Assembly (NCBI GenBank): GCA_001584585.1 | Contig: LSYV01000071.1 | Coordinates: forward strand, 236,309-300,308 | Direction: 5' to 3' | DNA length: 64,000 nt | Source of the DNA: Gonium pectorale | Taxonomy: Eukaryota; Chlorophyta; Chlorophyceae; Chlamydomonadales; Volvocaceae | Shown: positions 58,367 through 64,000 of the stretch, in pieces | Position numbering within the stretch: position 1 is the first letter of the stretch | Layout of the letters: each line of letters begins with the position of its first letter | Made by a program: the position numbers and the translations under genes | The notes under the pieces: generated by a model | What the model was told of the DNA's origin: nothing | The model's input: only the letters and a program-made list of their open reading frames with translations | Databases searched by the model: none

Positions 58367-61300
58367 ATGATGCTGGCGCAGCGCAAGCTTGGTGCGTGCT
58401 ACACGATGATAGTATATTTGCGCTCCATTTAAAACCAGATGCGTCAATGCCCGCGCAGGTGCCACGCAGCGCGTGGGTGGCCGCGTGTCTGCTGCCCCAA
58501 TCGTCTCGCGCGTTTCCCGCCGCAGCCTGCGGTGCGAGGCGCGCAAGGTGGCGCTGCTGGGTGCAGCTGGTGGCATCGGTCAGCCGCTTGCGCTGCTCCT
58601 GAAGATGAACAAGTTTGCGACGGAGCTGGCCCTCTACGATATCGCGAATGTCGTCGGTGTTGCCGCGGACCTGAGCCACTGCAACACGCCTGTTGAGGTG
58701 CGCGTTTCCGACTGGCAACGGGTAGTGGCGTGATAAGGGGCTTCGAAAAAGGGCCGGATTACTACTGCCGACGTGCACACCTATGAGCCGTGCCTGGGTC
58801 GCTAATGCTGCTTGTGATTGTGTCTTCAGGTGACGGCCTATACCGGCCCCGAGGAGCTGGGGGCGTGCCTCAAGGGCGCCGATCTTGTCGTCATCCCCGC
58901 TGGCGTGCCCCGTAAGCCGGGCATGACCCGCGATGACCTCTTCAACACCAATGCCGGCATCGTCCAGGCGTTGATTCAGGCCGTCGGCAAGCACTGCCCG
59001 CAGGTAGGGTCGCGTTGATTGGAATGCCGACACGTGTTGCGCCAACTGTTTCGCTGTCGTTTCTTAAATGCTTTCCATCATCTTGATTATTTTTTATGTC
59101 GGTCTCTTTTGCAGGCCGTGATTGAAATCATCACGAACCCAGTCAACTCGACTGTGCCCATCGCCGCGGAGACGCTGAAGAGCATGGGCGTGTATGACCC
59201 CAAGAAGCTCATTGGCGTCACCTCGCTGGACATTGTCCGTGCCAACACCTTTGTCTCGAAGGAGAAGGGTTTGGACATGAAGGACACGGACGTGCCGGTC
59301 ATTGGCGGTCACGCGGGCGCCACCATCCTGCCTCTGCTGTCCCAGGTAGACAAGCTACCGGGTTCCATTACGCGCTGGTGGGGTGCGCTCACGTGGTTGC
59401 ACTCCCTGAAGTGGGCATGAAAGGAAAGCAGCACGCAGCCGCTGGTGTTTGGTGAGCCTGGCCCGCTAAGACCAGGACAGCCTTGTGACCGTCGAGGCCG
59501 GGTACCCTGCTGTGTGGGCTCCCGGATGGTCAGGTGTGGCACGCATACCCTCATGCAGCGGGTGCGGTTTGCTGAATTGGCCGTCCCACAGCAGCTGTCA
59601 GGCGGCGGCACCCGGTGACCTGGTGCCTGTGCGCACTGACCCGCCTACAGTCCGTGCAGACGGCTTCGCCTCCCAGCTCGACACCCACTGGAAACAGGCA
59701 AACAGAAACAGGCAAACAGCGTCGCCGCTGTTGTTCATGTCTGACCATCGCCAGTTAGGGGATATCCAAGGGATTTCTCTGGCAAACCCTGCATGTGCAC
59801 TCGCCATAATCCCAACGAAGGCCTTGCGGCATCGATACATAAGTTTTTCAAGCTGTTACTGCAGTATCAAATCACACCCATATGCATGCCCACGCCTCCG
59901 GTGCCCAATGTGCCGAGCCCTGCGGAGATACATTTCAGGGCGTCGCGCAGCCCGGCGCTGTTCTTCAGCTCTCTTCCCCCGCGTTTCAGCTGCCGTGCTC
60001 CACTGTCCTAGCACGCTTTGATCTCTGCCATAACATTACCTGTTCCTCCTCGTCCGGGCCCTCGACCCCTACAGACCACTCCCCCCACGAGCTTCACCGA
60101 TGCTGAGAAGAAGGCCATGACGGAGAAGATTCAGAACGCGGGCACCGTCGTGGTGGAGGCCAAGGCCGGCAAGGGTTCTGCCACCCTCTCTATGGTGGGT
60201 CGCAAACTAGCGGCCTGGGGCCGGGGCGCAGCCGCGGGGTGAATGGCTCATGGTCCCAGGTTTCGGTGTAGGCCTGTGCATGGTCGTGCGTTCCATGTCC
60301 AATATCAAGTCTGTGACGCTGTGAGCGGTGTAGCCCGGGGTGCAGCCTGGGTTCCGAACCTCCCCCCGGTTACAACAAGCCGGCGCACCTGGAAGCTGGA
60401 GGGCATGTTCCGCACAACGTGGTGCTCACGGTCACGCGTGCCAGACACGTCGCCGCGCAGATGTTAACTGACATCAGCATCCCGGTGGGCTGTCGGTATG
60501 GGTGTCGCATTTCGCGGCTTGTTCAATGCCGCTGAGCTGACCGCATGCATCTCCGCCCCCTTCCCGTTGTCCCCACCCTCGCTCGCCCAGGCCTACGCCG
60601 CTGCCCGCATGGCGGAGTCGACGCTGCTGGGCCTCAACGGGGAGCCTAACATCTATGAGTGCGCATTCGTGCAGTCCGATGTGAGGAGATGGGCGAGGAT
60701 CGGACAGAGGATTAGGACAGAGGCGGGAGTTGTCAAACTAGCCCATACCGGCTAATCTTGGCCTAGTCCGCTCAGCCTGCGAGGGCCGGACGCAGCCCCG
60801 TGCCGTGCCCGCGGGGAGGGCCACTCCAGGACAAACGGCCATCGCTTTCCAGCATCGCAGTGTGGTGGTCAGTTCGTAATTCGTATCACCGCTCGGTGCC
60901 CGCGTCCATGCTCGGGCCGTAGCAGCAGGGGGCGGGTGCCATCAGTTCCCCGGGTGGGGCAGGGGGTATCTAAACACAACCAGTCTTCAGGGCGCAGGGT
61001 TCCGCTGTGCTCCGAAGGCGCAAGTATGCGGCTCTGCTCCTCACCCGGGGCTCCCCGCCCGCTTCTTCCGCCCGCCTGCTTGCGCTCTCGTGTCATCTGG
61101 GCATCCCTGCCCGTGCCCAGCCCTGCTCCCAGGCCCTCCCATCCGTATTCTGGACCCGCTGGCGTCTAGTTTCCCATCAAACCCACCCGTACTCTCTTCC
61201 GACCCACCCGGCCACCCGCCTCGCAACTTATTCGCCCCAACCCCAGGTCGTTGCGGAGGTGCCCTTCTTTGCCAGCAAGGTGCTGCTGGGGCCGCACGGT

Positions 61301-61438
61301 GTGGCCAAGGTGATGGGGCTGGGCGAGCTCGACGCGTTCGAGCAGGCGGCGCTGGCCTCCATGCTGCCGCAGCTCAAGGCGGAGATCCAGAAGGGCCTCG
61401 ACTTCGTGAAGAACCCCCCGCCCAAGCCCTCGGCGTGA
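58367..61438 (+). CDS. NAD-dependent malate dehydrogenase, organellar
   Basis: Seven exons (58367-58391, 58459-58697, 58830-59003, 59115-59345, 60075-60194, 60591-60680, 61247-61438) join in frame to 356 aa. A basic Ser/Arg/Ala presequence of about 40 aa ends near RRSLRCEA, and the Rossmann motif [20 protein letters not shown] follows. Active-site and substrate segments are [44 protein letters not shown] and the catalytic histidine in [14 protein letters not shown]. The C-terminus has GSATLSMAYAAARM. Interconverts malate and oxaloacetate with NAD. The RCEA-type cleavage region looks plastid-like, but a mitochondrial location is also possible; I see no PTS2 peroxisomal signal. The start is supported by splicing of a 25-nt first exon (MMLAQRKLG) into ATQRVGG. 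Confidence 0.93.
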
Positions 61439-62322
61439 AACGGCTGATGGCTTTGCTGGCTTGCCTCTTACTCCCCTGCGAGGTGGAGAGGGAGTGCGGG
61501 TGCTTGCCGCTCCCCTGCTGACCATTAGCGTGCGCAGCCGGGGGAGACGTCTGGCGCCGGGGAATTTCTTGCTCTGTGCGTTCGGCGCCCGGTGCTGGGC
61601 ACTGCCAGCGGTGTCTGGCATTGGGCTGAGGGGCCAGGGCTCCCTCGGGGGCTCGTGACTGCAGCTCTTGCACTGCGTGCGTCAGCGTGGCGAGGCGCGT
61701 GCGAGCCCAGTCGCTTGGGGGCAGTAGGGGATGGCGCTATCCAGTACTTGGGGCCACACGCACGCAGCCCTAGCAGTAAAAGGGCGGATGGGTTGTGGGG
61801 CCTCGGGCCGCTGCCAGGGACTCGAGGCCTCATGGGGCGGGATCTCGCGGTGTGCTTGCGTGTGTGAAAAGTGCGTGTTCGTGCTAGTGCCGCGGAGTTG
61901 TCGCTTTTTCTTTGATTCTCTTGACGGTTGATCGTTGGCAAGTGGCAATTATGAACGTTCTTGGCGGTTGGTCTGGCGCCCCATTGGCCTGGGGCGATCG
62001 GCGCGCACAGACAGGCAGACATACGGACTAGATACGGGCGTCGCCTCACGCGCTGTTCTCCTGCCCAGCAGCAGACCGTAGGTTCGGTCATGATATGATG
62101 TGTCTTCGAACATCGAACTAGTACGGCACTGGTGAGTTCCTGACTACGTACTACACCTTGCAATAAGCATACAGCGCGTCCTATGTATGTCCGTAGTCAA
62201 ATTAACCTGCGAATTCGAGGTTGGAACGTTGGTGCCCTGCCCTGCTTTCACAGGGTGTTAGGCTTCTGTTCTGTCTTAGCCTGTTCGGTTCGGCGCCGGA
62301 ACTGCAGGAGGTGGAGGGGATG

Positions 62323-62327
62323 TGTAA
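62323..62327 (+). terminator. TGTAA polyadenylation motif, MDH
   Basis: Plus-strand TGTAA about 885 nt after the MDH stop codon; it is the first one noticed downstream. Confidence 0.35.
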
Positions 62328-62467
62328 CTGCAGATGTGCAGAACAGAATGGACAGAATGGTCTCACCGGTTGTGTTGGTGATTGTGTGACCTGGAATCGT
62401 GTCTTCCACGGCGTACTGGCAGCGAGGACGAGCCCGGGGCCTGCACGTACTAACCCCAGGCGTAACA

Positions 62468-62842
62468 TCAAGGTCGCCCAAATGCTTTGCTGTGCGCAGC
62501 GCACCTGACTGCCCAGCCGTTCAAGACATCTCCACCACACCAACAAACCCCTGCAGTCAAGAGCTGGCCCGAATCTAGTCTGCGAATGGTCCTGTCGTTG
62601 CATGTGCCCACAGGAAGCTCCGTCAGGCCTCCCCGCGATCTGTACGCGAGCACGAACCTGTCCACCAATGTGGCGCCGTGCTCGTCTGCGTATACCGCCC
62701 GCCGTCCACGCACACGCCCAGCAGTTCCCCGTACGTTCCACATCTGCTGCTTTAACGGTAACACCAATGTCAAACCGGTGCCAAGCACGCGACGCATGAA
62801 GTGCCTCGTGGTGAATGTCTTTCCTGCTTGAAGCGCAGGCAC
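62468..62842 (-). CDS. unrecognised 124-aa frame, possibly a coding remnant
   Basis: Contains WNVRGTAGRVRGRRAVYADE, LVDRFVLAYRSRGGLTELPV and GVCWCGGDVLNG, a mixed composition unlike the low-complexity shadows around it. No domain recognised, no flanking exons found, and it lies in the presumed 3' UTR of MDH on the other strand. It may be a transposon fragment or chance. Confidence 0.25.
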   Translation of the reverse strand: MPALQAGKTFTTRHFMRRVLGTGLTLVLPLKQQMWNVRGTAGRVRGRRAVYADEHGATLVDRFVLAYRSRGGLTELPVGTCNDRTIRRLDSGQLLTAGVCWCGGDVLNGWAVRCAAHSKAFGRP

Positions 62843-63189
62843 CAGCGCCCCCTCACTGCCTAAGGGTCACTTCCCGCAATTCTGTGCAAACTTATATAAC
62901 CCCTAGCCTACCCACAACAGCCTGCCCGCCCTGCCTGCTCAGTTCTCATTGCTGGTTGGCTTCACTGTTCCGAAGGACCCCCTACATCCCTCGACGCCTA
63001 TCCCTGCCTTCTCGTCGTGCTTCCGTCCCACACACTGGCCCTGCACCCGGGCCCGGCACCGCCCAGCTCGTTAGTCGGAACCCGCCATGCATCATCCCTG
63101 CGCGTCCATCCCTCCGCCCGAGCCACATGTCCGCGCCGGCAGTCATCAGTGCCGTGCTGCAGGCCCCGGCCCCCGCCTGGGTCCGCCCA

Positions 63190-64000
63190 TTAGTCGAACA
63201 CCGCGTTGCGCACCAGCCCCAGCAGGCGATCAAAGATGCGGTGCCCCTCGTCCCGGATGCCGCTGTGGCGGAACTCGTTGGTGGCCCACAGCTTGAGGCC
63301 CTGGATGCGGTTGGCGGTCTCCTGGGGACGCCGGGAAGATCGGCGCGCGTGTGCGGGTCAGACCTCTGGCGTTACCACTACAGAGGCCTGAGGCGCATGC
63401 CGTCCCGAACCGCCAACGCGGAGTAACGAAAAAACCCAGCGTCCTTTCGGTACCCCGTCGAAGCAACCCGAGCCCAGGAACCCGCGAGAACACCCAGTGA
63501 ACCCGAAAGGGCGGCCCGAGAGAGTAGGGGTCCCGAGCAGGCTAGCTGCGTGTGTGTGGGGGGAGGGGGGGCAAAGGGGTGTCCCGGTTGCACGCACACC
63601 GCACGATGAGGGGCCGCTGTCACCGACGCCATGTACGGCACCTGCACGCCTTTGCCGTAACCTGGATCCGAACCGAATCCGTCCCTAGCCCACCTGGCTC
63701 ATGTTGAAGTCCACGAACACGTCATCCAGGTAGGCGATGGCAGCGGTGGGCACCCGGTTGCACGCCAGCTTGTCCGCATCGTACAGCGGCCCCCAGTCCG
63801 ACTTGCGGGCCAGCAGCTCGGCGGTCTCCTTGAAGGGCCGCAGGCAGGCCACGTCCTCGTAGTGGAACCTGGGGTGGGGTTGACGACAAATGTAACGTTG
63901 TCTGTGCAGGCTTCCATGGAATGGGCTGCGAGCTCCAACCGGATCCTGGCATCCCATCCTTGTGAGTCCCAGACGCCTAGCCCTGACTGTAGGCGGGCGG
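63190..64000 (-). CDS. proline iminopeptidase-like alpha/beta hydrolase (3' part)
   Basis: Two terminal exons are visible (63868-63694 and 63321-63190). The rest lies beyond the window's right edge. Joined, they read HYEDVACLRPFKETAELLAR, SDWGPLYDADKLACNRVP, AIAYLDDVFVDFNMSQ|ETA, then IQGLKLWATNEFRHSGIRDE and end LLGLVRNAVFD. The pattern DW-PLYD, N-VP-AA-Y-DD, FVD, ETA and W-TNE-H-G-R is that of the C-terminus of the larger (about 430 aa) class of prolyl aminopeptidases of family S33, which remove N-terminal proline. The conserved His near the end (FRHSG) is present. The catalytic serine region is not in the window. Other S33 hydrolases remain possible. Confidence 0.65.

Larger units (their letters stand above)
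61439..63189. other. intergenic between convergent MDH and peptidase gene
   Basis: 1.75 kb with the MDH 3' UTR (TGTAA at 62323). A minus-strand frame (62468-62842) reads protein-like but has no recognised motif. Otherwise nothing seen. Confidence 0.5.

Noticed and set aside
1..64000. tRNA genes, rRNA, CRISPR arrays, phage or bacterial operons
   Set aside because: No B-box plus cloverleaf combination, no regularly spaced repeat-spacer array, and no polycistronic layout was seen. All genes are spliced nuclear genes.

Overview
The window is nuclear DNA of a green alga, most likely a volvocine (Chlamydomonas/Gonium/Volvox-type) species. The evidence is GC-rich sequence, genes cut into many short exons by GT-AG introns of roughly 80-1,400 nt (one of 2.2 kb), TGTAA polyadenylation motifs, plastid proteins with transit peptides, and decayed non-LTR retrotransposons of the usual algal type. 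There are two assembly gaps (18898-19256 and 34507-34704). Nothing looks bacterial: no operons, Shine-Dalgarno sites or CRISPR. Gene models were built by eye by joining exons at GT-AG sites so that the frame stays open and the family motifs stay contiguous.

Layout, left to right. An SPFH/prohibitin-like membrane protein (1295-5960, -). Plastid-type pyruvate dehydrogenase E1 beta (7629-11266, -). An Fcf2-domain rRNA-processing protein (12998-15380, -). A very large EDR1/CTR1-type Raf-like MAPKKK (16380-23520, -) with an N gap in its long disordered exon. The splicing factor SLU7 (24714-29055, -). The catalytic subunit of ferredoxin:thioredoxin reductase (30995-31748, +). A tiny two-exon gene of unknown function lying tail to tail with it (31783-32124, -). 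A repeat-rich stretch with no supported host gene (32125-38326). An HMG-box plus histone-fold protein (38327-39050, -). Succinyl-CoA ligase alpha (40334-43529, -), head to head with asparaginyl-tRNA synthetase (43866/44052-50215, +). The RNA kinase/cleavage factor CLP1 (52616-58069, -), head to head with NAD-malate dehydrogenase (58367-61438, +). The 3' end of a proline-iminopeptidase-like hydrolase running off the right edge (63190-64000, -).

Functionally these are mostly housekeeping genes: central carbon metabolism (PDH E1 beta, succinyl-CoA ligase, malate dehydrogenase), plastid redox control (FTR), RNA processing (SLU7, CLP1, Fcf2) and translation (AsnRS), plus one signalling kinase. They do not form one pathway. 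Two head-to-head pairs probably share promoters.

The unusual parts are these: two extra copies of the MAPKKK first-exon region 4 and 13 kb away; a short dispersed repeat of about 105 bp at nine or more sites, all between genes; the HMG-box/histone-fold fusion; the unannotated two-exon micro-gene; a cluster of stem-loops at 11942-12093; and a reading-frame conflict across the 18.9 kb gap. I found no convincing wholly new multi-gene system.
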